Source of the DNA: Allodiplogaster sudhausi
Taxonomy: Eukaryota > Nematoda > Chromadorea > Rhabditida > Diplogasteridae
Length of the DNA: 64,000 bases
Assembly: GCA_945643635.1 (NCBI GenBank)
Contig: CALZFC010000108.1
Span: forward strand, 587,001-651,000
Direction of reading: 5' to 3'
The position numbers and the translations under genes were made by a program. This document shows positions 11,771-23,300 of the stretch, piece after piece (the first letter of the stretch is position 1; each line of letters starts with the position of its first letter). The notes beneath the pieces are model-generated. The model was given only the letters and a program-made list of their open reading frames with translations. It was not told the origin of the DNA and made no database searches.

Positions 11771-12135
11771 ATGAAGATGGCCGCCAAAAAGCGGAAGCTG
11801 CTCATCGGCGCCGTCTGCGGCATGGCCTTATCGATCGTGTCAATTGGCGTCGGCGGCGGACTCATCTTTGGTATGGTAGCACACTATAAATCCCGTCCTA
11901 GGTACGGTAGCACTATAATTAAACTACAGTGGTATTCAAAAAAAAATTACAGTTGTACAAAAATATTCAAGTGAATTTTTGAAGCGAAAATGGATTCAAG
12001 TTTTTGTGCATTAATTTCCTCAAGATTAGAAATGTAAAAGAAATGTGTGATAATTTCAGCGTAGTGGTGATTGCCATCTCGTGTGCGCTGCTACTACAAC
12101 TGCTTTCTAAACGAAGACAGACCATATCGAACTAG
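11771..12135 (+). CDS. Small putative two-helix membrane protein
   Basis: Exon 1 (11771-11870) encodes a basic start (MKMAAKKRK) and one hydrophobic helix rich in Gly, Ile and Val. A second exon, best fitted as 12041-12135, encodes another helix (VVVIAISCALLLQLL) followed by SKRRQTISN and a stop, giving 64 codons. The more canonical acceptor TTTCAG at 12059 would put the frame out, so the second junction is uncertain. A polyadenylation signal follows at 12263. No family recognised. Confidence 0.4.
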
Positions 12136-12262
12136 CCTCCTCACTTACGACTTCTTCATCTTCTCTACCTCCCTTAGTCCCTCTTTCTCTACCTCTCTAT
12201 CTCTCTTTTCCACTCTCACACTGCCCGTCCCTCTTCATCCGATCGCCCTGAGACTTTCCACA

Positions 12263-12268
12263 AATAAA
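12263..12268 (+). terminator. AATAAA polyadenylation signal
   Basis: Canonical AATAAA 128 bp after the stop codon of the small two-helix gene. Confidence 0.5.
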
Positions 12269-12529
12269 GCAAGGAGACATTATGTTCTTGTAATAGTTCT
12301 TGTTGTTGTCTTCTGATTATGACTACCAAATATATACTTATCGAAAATTTTGAAAGTAACACTTTCGAATCCCATTTCATTAACACAACGTACACATGTG
12401 CGACTTTTTCCCTTTATTATGAATCAATATTTTGAGTGTGGGCAAATCATCATATGTAATGGTGTATTAAATTATTATAAATACTGAAACTGTTTTTCTT
12501 GCATTTCACATCCAATTCAGACTTCTCTC

Positions 12530-12564
<35 letters not shown>

Positions 12565-12819
12565 TTCTCTCTCGTTTGCATTCTTTTGTACCTGATCTTT
12601 TCCATCTTGTTAAATAAGTTTTTTCTTTCTTTCATCTTCTTCTATTTTGACTCCCACATCTCTCATCCTTTCGTAATTTCTTTGCAAACGTCTACCTCTC
12701 CTCAAACGTATTTCGTTCTCTCTCATTCCTCTCGCTGTCTCTCTCTCTCTCCTCTCGCTGTCTCTCTTTTTCTCTCTCTCTCTTCCTCTCCACTTCTATC
12801 TCGCTCTCTCTATGTCATC

Positions 12820-13146
12820 ATGCCTTCTCCCAGTGACCGCTCGCCGAACCGCTTTCTTTTTGGAGGAAGGTAAATATCCCTTCTTGCCTCTCCTTCACCT
12901 CGAGATCCTTCCTTCCGTGTCTCCATTTCTGCATCGAAAACTCTCTCTTCCGCCCTCTCTCATTCTGCTCTCTCTCTCATTCTGGCCCTTTCTCTCTCTC
13001 ATTCAGTTTATTCTCACTCTCTTTCTCTCTCTCTCTCTCTCGCTCTCTCTCCCCGCTCTCCTCTGAAGACTCTCTTCCTCTCCTCCAGCATTCGCCTTGT
13101 CTGTCATGCAACACCAACTCAAGAAGCGACAAGACTGTTCCTTATT

Positions 13147-13177
<31 letters not shown>

Positions 13178-15629
13178 TTCACTTTCTCTTTCTCTCTCTC
13201 TCTCTTTCTTTCTATCATTTTCTCACTCATCTCCCTCTCTTTCTCATTCCTTCTCTCTTTCTCACTGTGTCTCTTCATTCCGCCCTCACTCTCGCTTGCT
13301 TCCTTCTTCGGCTAGACCAGATTGGAGAGCAAGGAGAGCCACACGTCCACTTCTTCGTAAATCGTAGACGGCCTGCCTGTGCGAGATCGAAACTTGTCTT
13401 CCGTCACCGAGGACGCGCTGTTCCTTTTCCGAATAAGATATTCAAATTATTTTTATTGGCGCCAATTTGATGATTTGATTTTTAGTTAGCAATTTACGTA
13501 CATAAATAATATATATGCACATATATTTGTCTTTTTTTAAGGTTAATAATATCCATGAGCCACCACAAGCCGTCAATGTGTCTACGCATTGCGACACTTG
13601 GTGGTGATAAGGCAAGCTGCTTATGCGGTCTCCTTGATATTAAGGTAATCAATTTCTTTTCCTTTTTTTACAATCCAGTTTGTGACATATATGTTTTGGA
13701 AGATTCAAGTTTACGATCAGTTGGAATATCCAATCAATCAATCAATCAATCAACGCTTTATTTCAAAGCTTCATCGCTTCCTTATTCGCTGGAAAGAAAC
13801 GAGGAATGAATCTTCACAGTAGACATTTATTTATTTTAACAGAGTATTAAATCACTTTCGTCAGCCTTCATCTCATCCTTTCAAATGGGATTTTTTCTTA
13901 TTTTTCCAAATTATTTTGAAGCTCATAATACATAATAGAAAGGAAAAATTTGTCTTATTCTTTTATACGTGTTTAATTTGTCGCTTTTGCTAGAAAGCAG
14001 CCCTCTTCGCCGCCGGTTTCGTTGTGGCGCTCGGAAGTTCGATGGCGGCTTTCGCGATACCGCACGGATTTACGCTCAGAGTGGTGCACGCTTTTTCTCT
14101 CTCTTTCTCTCTTTCTCTTGTTCTCTCGTTCTCTCTCTTTTTCTCTTTCTCTCTTTCTCTTTTTTTCTCTTTCTCTCTTTCTCTCTTTCTCTCTTTCTTT
14201 TTTTCTCTTTTTCTATCTTTCTCTCTTTCTCGCTTTCTCTCTTTCTCTCTTTCTCTCTTTCTTTCTTTCTCTCTTTCTCTCTTTCTCTCGTTCTCTCTCT
14301 CTTTCTCTCTTTCACTCTTTCACTCTTTCTCTATTTCTCTCTTTCTTTTTCTCTCTCTACCTGAGCGTTCTTTCCTGTGTTGAAGAATATGAACTACAAA
14401 CGTTTGCCTTCCTTCAGATTTTGTTTCTCCTCTTTGTATAATGTAGAACAGCAGAAACATTCTCGTGCTTTTCTTGCACCAAGCCCGAGGACTGCCGAAA
14501 AAAATTGAGTTCTCGTCATAGACGAAATAATCGTGCCATGTCATTCATCCAGATTAATCGTGACGTCATTAATAATCGTGACACGTCATTCATCCAGATT
14601 TCTCCGCTGCTCATGTTCGTTCTTCCGGGAGTGCTCGTCTTTGTCGGTGTTCACCGTCGTCGTCCTGCCTTCCTTGTGCCTTTCGTCATCGCCAATGTAA
14701 ACGATCTTGCTCCATCTCTCTCTCACTCTCTTCCATTCTAGTCCTCCATGTTTGTCTGTCCTCCCCTCCCGTCCTCCAAACACTCTCGCCATCTCTCTCT
14801 CACTCTCTTCCATTCTAGTCCTCCATGTTTGTCTGTCCTCCCCTCCCGTCCTCCAAACACTCTCGCCATCTCTCTCTCTCTCTCTTTCAGTCATTCACTC
14901 TGCTCTGTCTCTCTCTGGTCACGGCCGCCTTCATCGTGGCCTTTCTCTCTCCGTCGTCTGCCGCTGGCGACACCGTGCGGCAGGTTTGGAAAGGAGACAT
15001 GAATTGTTTTAGTGAAACAAAAATAAATAAAAAATCTGTTTATCTTCCAGAGTATCCCCGATGATGTCATCCACGAGCTGCTGCATCGCGGCTACACCGT
15101 CTACAAGAGTAATTATCTATAAGACTTTCCTTTCTATCCCTCCCTCTCTCCCTCTCTCTCTCTCCGTCTCTCTCTTTCTCTGTCTCTCTCTCTAGCCCTA
15201 CGTCTATCTCCCTCCCTCTCTCTCTTTCCGTCCCTCTCTCTCTCTCGTCTCTCTCTCTCTCTCTCTCTTATTTCTTCCAGCCGTGGCGCTGACGAGCCTG
15301 GCATACAGTCTCTTCTTCTCTCTGCTGACTGCGACCGCTGCGTGCTTCCTAGCACTTTCCTACTCTGCCTATCGATCTCTTCTCGAGTTGGTGGCCAAAA
15401 ACAAACAAAAGAAATTTCGATTCGAACACGAGAAATCATGAAATATATAGCAAGGAAACATATATCAATAAGGCAGAATAAAGTAATAAATAAATAAATT
15501 AATAAGTCAAATTTTTTATAATAAAAAGTTAGATCCAATTTTTCCTTCTTCAATTTCAGCGAAGTTTCGTGTGCCAAGAGCATCAAGCATGAGAGCGGCA
15601 CCGATAATCCCAACTACGAGTCTGTTTGA
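12820..15629 (+). CDS. Four-helix transmembrane protein with NPNY tail
   Basis: The core exons 13542-13644, 13994-14080, 14598-14696, 14891-14983, 15051-15108, 15281-15386 and 15560-15629 splice in phase. They encode a Cys-containing N-terminal stretch (CLCGLLDIK), TM1 (KAALFAAGFVVALGS), TM2 (LLMFVLPGVLVFVGV), an RRR loop, TM3 (TLLCLSLVTAAFIVAFL), an extracytoplasmic loop, TM4 (SLFFSLLTATAACFLAL) and a tail ending DNPNYESV. The NPxY motif suggests endocytic sorting. Three weaker upstream exons (12820-12869, 13089-13136, 13321-13356) also join in phase to give 249 codons; without them, translation from 13555 gives 200. The topology recalls LAPTM-like four-helix proteins, but the family is not established. 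The last intron uses a GTTGGT donor; if retained, the protein would end after EHEKS. Confidence 0.6.
14090..14365. repeat. CTTT/CT microsatellite
   Basis: About 275 bp of CTCTTTCT-type units in the intron between TM1 and TM2 exons of the four-helix gene. The open frames here are low-complexity Ser/Leu/Phe or Lys/Arg/Glu and are not genes. Confidence 0.95.
14528..14600 (+). repeat. Duplicated 3' splice site before the TM2 exon
   Basis: AATAATCGTG, a few bases, then CATTCATCCAG plus ATT occurs twice, 46 bp apart. The second copy is the acceptor of exon 14598-14696. The first copy has an intact AG and could act as an alternative acceptor. Confidence 0.75.
14718..14871 (+). repeat. 77-bp perfect tandem duplication
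   Basis: Two adjacent, apparently identical 77-bp units (CT-rich, including CCATGTTTGTCTGTCCTCC) in the intron before the TM3 exon of the four-helix gene. Identity indicates a recent event. Confidence 0.9.
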
Positions 15630-15645
15630 GACGATTCCATTTGGT

Positions 15646-15757
15646 CACGCCCACCCGTCCAGCGTAGGCCACGCCCACCCGTCCAGCGTAGGCCACGCCC
15701 ACCCGTCCAGCGTAGGCCACGCCCATCCGTCCACCTTTAGTCCACGCCCACCCGTCC
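15646..15757 (+). repeat. 24-bp tandem repeat with CACGCCCACCCGTCC core
   Basis: About four and a half units, the first three identical, lie 17 bp after the stop codon of the four-helix gene, presumably in its 3' UTR. The same core occurs singly in introns of the threonine dehydratase gene (about 54744, 54961 and 54998). The complement (GGGTGGGCGTGGC) resembles GC/GT-box sites. Confidence 0.9.
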
Positions 15758-15818
15758 CCGTATTGGGAACACACACTTTTCCGTAATACAAACGAGAATC
15801 ATTGCTTCGAATAGGGTA

Positions 15819-15824
15819 AATAAA
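15819..15824 (+). terminator. AATAAA polyadenylation signal
   Basis: Canonical hexamer 190 bp after the stop of the four-helix gene, downstream of the 24-bp repeats. Confidence 0.6.
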
Positions 15825-15829
15825 TGTAT

Positions 15830-17029
15830 TCGTATTCACTACAACTTTGTGCATTCAGTGTGAAAAATTGCCGCATTTACTTGAATGTACGAGTCCTTAT
15901 CTAAAAGCCAATTAAAAGCCGATAAAGAGCATAACAGCCATAAAGCGTTGATTGATTGATTGATGATTGAAAGAACATAACTGAAATTTTCCTCACAAAT
16001 GCTTTGTGGAGCAAAATTTTCTGTAAAATATAACATGCAAAATATATTTGTACATACATATGACACGATTTGCGAGAGAATCAAATGGAAGAGTCAAGCT
16101 GCCCGGGGAGCCGGCCAAAATCTGCCAGCTTGGATTTTGGTCAAGAGTTCCCTAGATGAGGAATCTATTGGACTTACTCAAGACATCAGAGAATGCACAT
16201 TTGGCTTTCTATGAAGGTTCGAATTGTTGGGCTCGCCACGTTGGGAGGCGAGCTGGATGCACGTCTGACGTCACTGCGCTGCACGTTGTTGAGACATAGA
16301 AATTAAAATTAGCATTTTAATAGCCAAGATATTGCACAAAACAACGAAAAAAAAACCCGAAAATATCCAGCTTTGATTTTTTTTAAGTAGATTTTAAAGT
16401 TCATTTCGCATCCTCCGCATGACGGTTTAGCACATTCTTAACAATGACAGTCGCGCATAATCATTTAGGTTTGCGTTAAGACAATATCGAGTGTTGTATA
16501 AAACCGCATTGCAAATGTGCACTCACAGTTAGCTTACGGAAACGACATCGAGTGATACATAGCCTCTTTCTGCAAATATTTTATACCATCTATTTTCTCA
16601 TTCAAAAATTCCCGAATAGCTTTGGGCACTTATCATTCTGAGCTCAATAAGCTTGCCCGTTGAGATGTCTACATGTAGCCACAATGTTGTCCTTGTTAAA
16701 TTTTTTTGAAAGTTCAAATAATATTCCTGGCAGTAATTTTTTTTATGAGATTTGAAAATTTTTTTCAATAGTAAGCAAAAGTGAATGGAATTCCACTATT
16801 CCAATGTGCTGTGATACATATCACTCTCCAAAACATTCAGCCGTTTCTGTTTTTCTTTCCTCGACCGTTTGTTTGATCTTCAGAGATGACCATCGTGTTT
16901 CAAATTTCATTTGGCCAGTGATCCTCACGCAATGAATGGCTTTGATGTTGAACCTACTAAACTTTTCTCTATTCAAAGCTTTTTGCATCCACCACAAAAC
17001 ACACAACTTTGAACACTTGGTCTCGTTTG
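15830..17029. other. Intergenic, no gene recognised
   Basis: AT-rich spacer before the copy B promoter region. Short open frames are not supported by domains or splice partners. A short (ATTG)n tract lies near 15950. Confidence 0.5.
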
Positions 17030-17180
17030 TCTGGGCGGCACCAGAGAGAGAGAGAGAGAGCATTGTGACACGAGAGACTGTGCGAGACGAGAGAGCGCGC
17101 CGGCGAGAGAGTACACGATGACAGGAGAGCACCGTGGCAAGAAGCAGAGATAGAGTGTGATGGAAAGGCTTGAGTCTCTC
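17030..17180 (+). promoter_or_regulatory. Candidate promoter region of P-glycoprotein B
   Basis: A GAGA-rich block 180-320 bp upstream of the copy B start. GGCGAGAGAGTACACGA at 17102-17118 matches, with one change, the motif upstream of copy A. Confidence 0.4.
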
Positions 17181-17354
17181 CCCTTTACGTGTTCTATGCG
17201 TACACGCATTTTCGAATGCATTGCGTAACTATTCGAAAATTATTTCGCTTCCCCTAACAGTGCACATCCTCGCATTTTCTCTCTCCATTCACATAAATCT
17301 TACTCTCAGCATTATTTAAATCTAGAAAAAAAAATTTTTAAAGCCATCAACGCA

Positions 17355-20300
17355 ATGAGCTCTCCACCATGTTCTTCGTTGCACAAGGAAAACGACACCA
17401 GCGAGGTTTATTTGACGATTGTTTCCTTCATATGGAAAGAAAGTATTCTATCTTATTGGTCGCATTGTTCCACAAAAAAAATATTTTTTATTGCCTCTGT
17501 GTTGTCTTTCAGTCACTTTTGGACAAAAAAAAACGTTAGAGTAAGCCACGTACAGGAGAACCGTGCCGAGAGCATGGAGGATCGATTATTGGGAGATGAA
17601 GCGGAAAGAGGAGATGCAGAAACGTCTTCTGAGGCCGGCGAGGAGGAGGTGACACTTCCACTTTTCGAACTGCTACTCAACCGCATCCTCTGCAAGTAGG
17701 ACAGTTCCTTTTTATGTTCTGAACGATGAGAGACGAGAGTAAGCAGAGTCAAAATGAAAGAGTAGCCGTTGCCAATACTCGAGCAAAGTACAAAATCGAT
17801 AAAGCGTAATCTAAACTTTATTGATTTTTGAAATGAGTGCAAGGCATATTTCTAAATGTTCAGGAGTGATATTGAGGAGGAGAAGTTGGAATCGAAGCCA
17901 GCTTCCTACTTTGAGCTGGTATGTGCGCAAATTAACAATGCCCTTTGTTTTGATATACATACATACATATTTGATGTGCGAATTGTTTAAAATTAAATAT
18001 TTAAAATAGAATTTAAAAAATTATATATATATTTAGTTCCGTTTCACGAGCAGACGAGACCGAGTGTTCTTGCTCATCGCATGCATTCTCGCATTGATTG
18101 AAGGCGCGTTACGGCCTGTCATTTTTCTAATTGTCGGAAAAATCTTGAACATCTACATCAGCACCAAAGATGTAAGTTCTTTCTTTTTCATTAGCCGAGA
18201 ATGATCTTTTTTTTAAACTTGCTTAGAAATAACCAAAATGTTGATTGTTAATATTCATCATTGCAGCCTGTTGGAAATGATGATTTCTTTTACAAGATCG
18301 TTGAGCTGATGTATTTCAATCTCTCCATGATCTTTGTAATTTTCGTCATATCCTTCATAGAGGTTCGCCAATTTTTTTATTAGGAAAGCGCATTCCAATA
18401 GTCTAAGTGATATCAAAAGATATTTCGTAAGTTGCGAAGTGATATCAAAAGATATTTCGAAAACTGCGATGTATTGACAGAATAATAATTCACAAAAATA
18501 ATTCAGTCATTTATACTTCGGAGTATTACATTCCGAATTATCGACAATTTGCGACGTGAGTTTCTGCACGCTGTTCTTCTGCAAGATGCTGCGTGGCACG
18601 ACAAGCACGCGGCTGGCGCGCTTACTAATCAACTAAATAGGTCAAAAATTTTTTTAAGGAGGGTGATCACCCCGAAAAATATTAAATGCAGGTTCGAATT
18701 GCCGCGTCTGCCCTGTGATTCCTCACTCTCATTCTCGTTTTTTTTATTTTTTATTTTTTTATTTGTTTTTTTTTATTTTTTTTATTTATTTCGCAGGTCG
18801 CGCAAACCCGCAGCGTGAAAATAGTACGCGCGAATGAGAGCGCCAATTTGAAATATCACATAATTTTTGCGGTGATCGTCCTCCTTTAATCGAGTAGTTT
18901 ATCTATTTTTATAGCATGCATACGTATCACCCATTTCTAGAGATTAATTTCAATTAGCTTTTTTTTATTTTGCTTTTCTTTCAGCAACATTGAACGCATC
19001 AAGGACGCGCTTGGCGATAAGGTCGGCGTGCTCGCGCGCAGTCTCGCAACGCTTGTTTCGGGTGCTGTAATCGGCGTCTTCCTCCACGCCAAGCTATCGG
19101 CAGCCATGGCCCTCATGGCGCCTCTGTCCGCTGTGATGATGGGAGTTGCTCCAAGGGTTCGTCTTAGGCTATTCTTCTTGTGATAAATCTTTCAATATTC
19201 CACGCGAAAACATCATTATTGGATGTATTAGGACGATCTTTCTTTCTTTAGTAATGAAATAAATGTTTTCCTGTCGCTCAAACTATATTTTAGATCCTGA
19301 ACATTAATGATGTATTAAGCTAAAAATGCATCTTTCCTCGGTTCTTATTCCAGTTCGCGGCTAAGCCGACAAAGACGTCCATGACATTGTTCGAGGATGC
19401 AAATGCCGTCGCTGAAGAGGCAATTCTGAATCTCAAAACAGTCGCCAGTCTCAACGGGCAGCAGAGTATCATCGAGGTTTAAAGGAGGCCATAAGGGAAA
19501 AACTCCTAGCACGAAGTCCCTGACGGATTTGGGCGGAATGATAAAAAGAATGGAGTAAAGAATCAACAGAAATGGTGCTATTGCCCCTTGCCTCTCTCCC
19601 CAGGAACTTGTGGTTTGCACCACTGCCAGGTGAGCCTACGTGTTAAGAAAAACCCGGCCAATGTCGGTTGCGCGCACCATATGTATGCAATTCATTGGCA
19701 TAACTCGGCTGGCCCCAGCGGCCACAGTGTTGCTCCGTAAAATGTTTTTTGAAAATGGCGGAAGAATAAAATATTTGGGAATTCAAAGTAGAAAACAGTG
19801 TTAATTTCCTCAGGGCATGACGGTTTTTGTGACTTCGGGACACTTGCAATCGCAGTTTCTACAACAACCCGACCAAATAAGGCGAAAAAACAAGACACTA
19901 TTTATTCGCCTCGGACCTCCTTTAAAGGAGGTCCAAGGTGAATAAATAGTGTCTTGTTTTTTTCGCCTTATTTGATCGGGTTGTGCTAGAAACTTCGATT
20001 GCAAGTATCCCGAAGTCACAAAAACCTTAATGCCCTGAGGAAATTAACACTGTTTTCTACTTTGAATTCCCAAATATTTTATTTTCCCGCCATTTTCAAA
20101 AACTTTTAACAGAACAATGGGCGCTAGGTCGTTTGAGAACCGCCGGATGAGAACACCCCGGATGAGAACCTTGGCCGGTCTGATGAGAACCGACCGCGAT
20201 GAGAACCAAGCCGATGAGAACCGACCGTAATGAGAACCAAGCAAATGAGAACCGACCGCAATGAGAACCAAGCAGATGAGAACCAAGCAAATGAGAATCA

Positions 20301-23300
20301 AGCAGATGAGAACCGACCGTGAAAAGAATCGCCCCGCTGAGATAGTATGTCCCGGATGAGATCTGAGCAGGAAATACCAATTTTAGCTTTCCCCCGGATG
20401 AGAACCGAGCGGGAAATATCGTTTCCGGGTATCAACCAGATGAGAACCGAGCGGGAAATTTCGTTTCCGGAAACGTACCGGATGAGAACCAAGCGGGAAA
20501 AGATATTTCGGATATGTCCCGGATGAGAACCAAGCGGGTAAAATTGTTTTCGGGTATGTCCCGGATGAGAACCGACCGGAAAAAGTCATTTCTGGGATTG
20601 TCCCGGATGAGAACCGAACGGAAAAAGTCATTTCTCGGATTGTCCCGGATGAGAACCAAGCGGGTAAAATTGTTTTCGGGTATGTCCCGGATGAGAACCG
20701 ACCGGAAAAAGTCATTTCTTGGATTGTCCTGGATGAGTACCGAGCGGGTAAAGTTGTTTTCGGGTATGTCCTGGATGAGAACCGACCGGAAAAAGTCATT
20801 TCTGGGATTGTCCCGGATGAGAACCGTGCGGGAAAAGTCATTTCTGGGATTGTCCCGGACGAGAACCGAGCGGGAAATTCCTTTTTGCGTCAACTCGGAT
20901 GAGAACCGAGCGGAAAAAAGTATTTTTTATGTATTCAACACATCATAACTGACGATGAGCACTAAAAAGTAGGTAAGTACAGTGGTATTCGAATGATAAG
21001 TTTTCTGCTAATATGCATATGCCATAATTATAGTTTTGTCACTTCAAGGAAATAAACGTATTTGCATAATTTATGATACAAAATTCAAAATAAAGAAAAT
21101 TCTTTTCTCCGGGAATACAATACGAGCTGGATGCAGAGATGGCAAATCGCCCAAAAATTTTAAGACCGGCCCGGCCTGTCGGACCCAAGGTCTGGGCCGG
21201 CTCGGCCTGGACCATTTGAGGGCTCTAGATATTTGGGCCCATTTGATTTTCAAAAATTCTGGTAAAACAAAAGTACGATAAGTTACAATATATTCTTTAT
21301 TCTCATACAAGATCTTACTTAATGGGATACAATTGCAATGGCTAATGGCCAATGCCAGACCACATTTTATGGACCTACCTCGGCAAGGCCCAGGGAAGTT
21401 GGGCGGGCATGCTCTGTACGGGTTACCAATAACCACACAATTCCTTTCCTATCCTTATCGTTATTTTCCGTACCTTTACTTTTATCCTGTCCATGCCATG
21501 CCCAAAACCTTTTATTGGATCCTTTATTTAGAAGCACCTCACCAATCCGAACAGTCAATCCAATCTCAAAGTCTCAGCACTCGCTGATGGGCGTGGTTAA
21601 CAGACAGAGTGAGCGAGAGAGAGAGAGAGAGAGATAGGGACATCGGCTATAGACGCCGACACAGGCCCGTGCAAGAAACATAATAGGGCGCATCTGTAGG
21701 GTAATTCAAAAGTGATATGATTTATGATGTGAAAAGAATCAGCACGTTTTGTATTTCCAGAGAAAATAATTTTCTTATTTTGAATTTTGTATCATATTCT
21801 CATCCGCTCGATTCTCATCCGGGACAATCCCAGAAATGACTTTTCCCGCACGGTTCTCATCCGGGACAATCCCAGAAATGACTTTTTCCGGTCGGTTCTC
21901 ATCCAGGACATACCCGAAAACAACTTTACCCGCTCGGTTCTCATCCGGGACAATCCGAGAAATGACTTTTTCCGGTCGGTTCTCATCCAGGACATACCCG
22001 AAAACAACTTTACCCGCTCGGTTCTCATCCGGGACAATCCTAGAAATGACTTTTTCCGCTCGGTTCTCATCCGGGACAATCCCAGAAATGACTTTTTCCG
22101 GTCGGTTCTCATCCGGGACATACCCGAAAACAATTTTACCCGCTTGGTTCTCATCCGGGACAATCCGAGAAATGACTTTTTCCGCTCGGTTCTCATCCGG
22201 GACAATCCCAGAAATGACTTTTTCCGGTCGGTTCTCATCCGGGACATACCCGAAAACAATTTTACCCGCTTGGTTCTCATCCGGGACAATCCGAGAAATG
22301 ACTTTTTCCGCTCGGTTTTTATCCGGGACAATCCCAGAAATGACTTTTTCCGCTCGGTTCTCATCCGGGACATACCCGAAAACAACTTTACCCGCTTGGT
22401 TCTCATCCGGGACATATCCGAAATATCTTTTCCCGCTTGGTTCTCATCCGGTACGTTTCCGGAAACGAAATTTCCCGCTCAGTTCTCACCTGGTAGATAC
22501 CCGGAAACGATATTTCCCGCTCGGTTCTCATCCGGGGGAAAGCTAAAATTGGTATTTCCTGCTCAGATTTCATCCGGGACATACCCTCTCAGCGGGGCGA
22601 TTCTTTTCACGTCGGTTCTCATCTGCTTGGTTCTCATTTGCTTGGTTCTCATCTGCTTGGTTCTCATTGCGGTCGGTTCTCATTTGCTTGGTTCTCATTA
22701 CGGTCGGTTCTCATTTGCTTGGTTCTCATTACGGTCGGTTCTCATCGGCTTGATTCTCATCGCGGTCGGTTCTCATCAGACCGGCCAAAGTTCTCATCCG
22801 GGGTGTTCTCATCCGGGGTGTTCTCATCCGGCGGTTCTCAAACGACCTAGCGCCGAACAAAGCTGTGGCCGCTGGGGCCAACCGAGTCATGCCCATGAAT
22901 TGCATACATATGGTGCGCGCAACCGACATTGGCCGGGTTTTTCTTAACACGTAGGCTCACCTGGCAGTGGTGCAAACCACAAGTTCCTGGGGAGAGAGGC
23001 AAGGGACAGTAGCACCATTTCTGTTGATTCTTTACTCCGTTCTTTTTATCATTCCGTCCAAATCCGTCAGGGACTTCGTGGTAGGAGTTTTTCCCTTAAG
23101 GCCTCCTTTAATGTCTTTTTTAAAATTAAAACAAATTTAAATAAATTGGAGTTTATTTGACAAGGCATAAATTAAATATATATATATAAAGATCACTAAA
23201 CTCAAAGTAATCTATTTGAATTGTCTTGAATATTCTGATCGTGTCGAAATCACACAATCAGGCAAAAAAGCGCGAATTCAAAACTGAATTTTTGGCTCCT

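Larger units (their letters stand above)
19483..23107. mobile_element. Composite foldback element 3, TTAA-flanked, at the intron 8 donor of copy B
   Basis: A 3.6-kb element with termini AGGAGGCC and GGCCTCCT between TTAA (19479-19482) and TTAA (23108-23111). Outer arms of about 250 bp are inverted copies (19483-19735 and about 22855-23107). Inside are a palindrome (19735-20105), inverted minisatellite arrays (about 20110-20930 and 21785-22850) and a 0.85-kb unique centre. The left TTAA overlaps the start of the intron (GAG then gtttaa), so the element begins 6 bp after the exon. No transposase is visible. Confidence 0.85.

Noticed and set aside
15646..15757. CRISPR-like spacing of 24-bp units
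   Set aside because: Units are head-to-tail without spacers, in a spliced eukaryotic locus.
17507..17556. Acceptor TTTCAG at 17512 for exon 2 of P-glycoprotein B
   Set aside because: It would put the frame into a stop codon after eight codons plus CGT; the acceptor at 17555 keeps phase and aligns with copy A.
21787..22947. 386-codon plus-strand open frame and matching minus-strand frames (20383-20893, 21792-22415)
   Set aside because: They run over a 42-bp minisatellite whose period is a multiple of three, so several frames on both strands stay open. They lie inside a foldback element and have no start context or domain.
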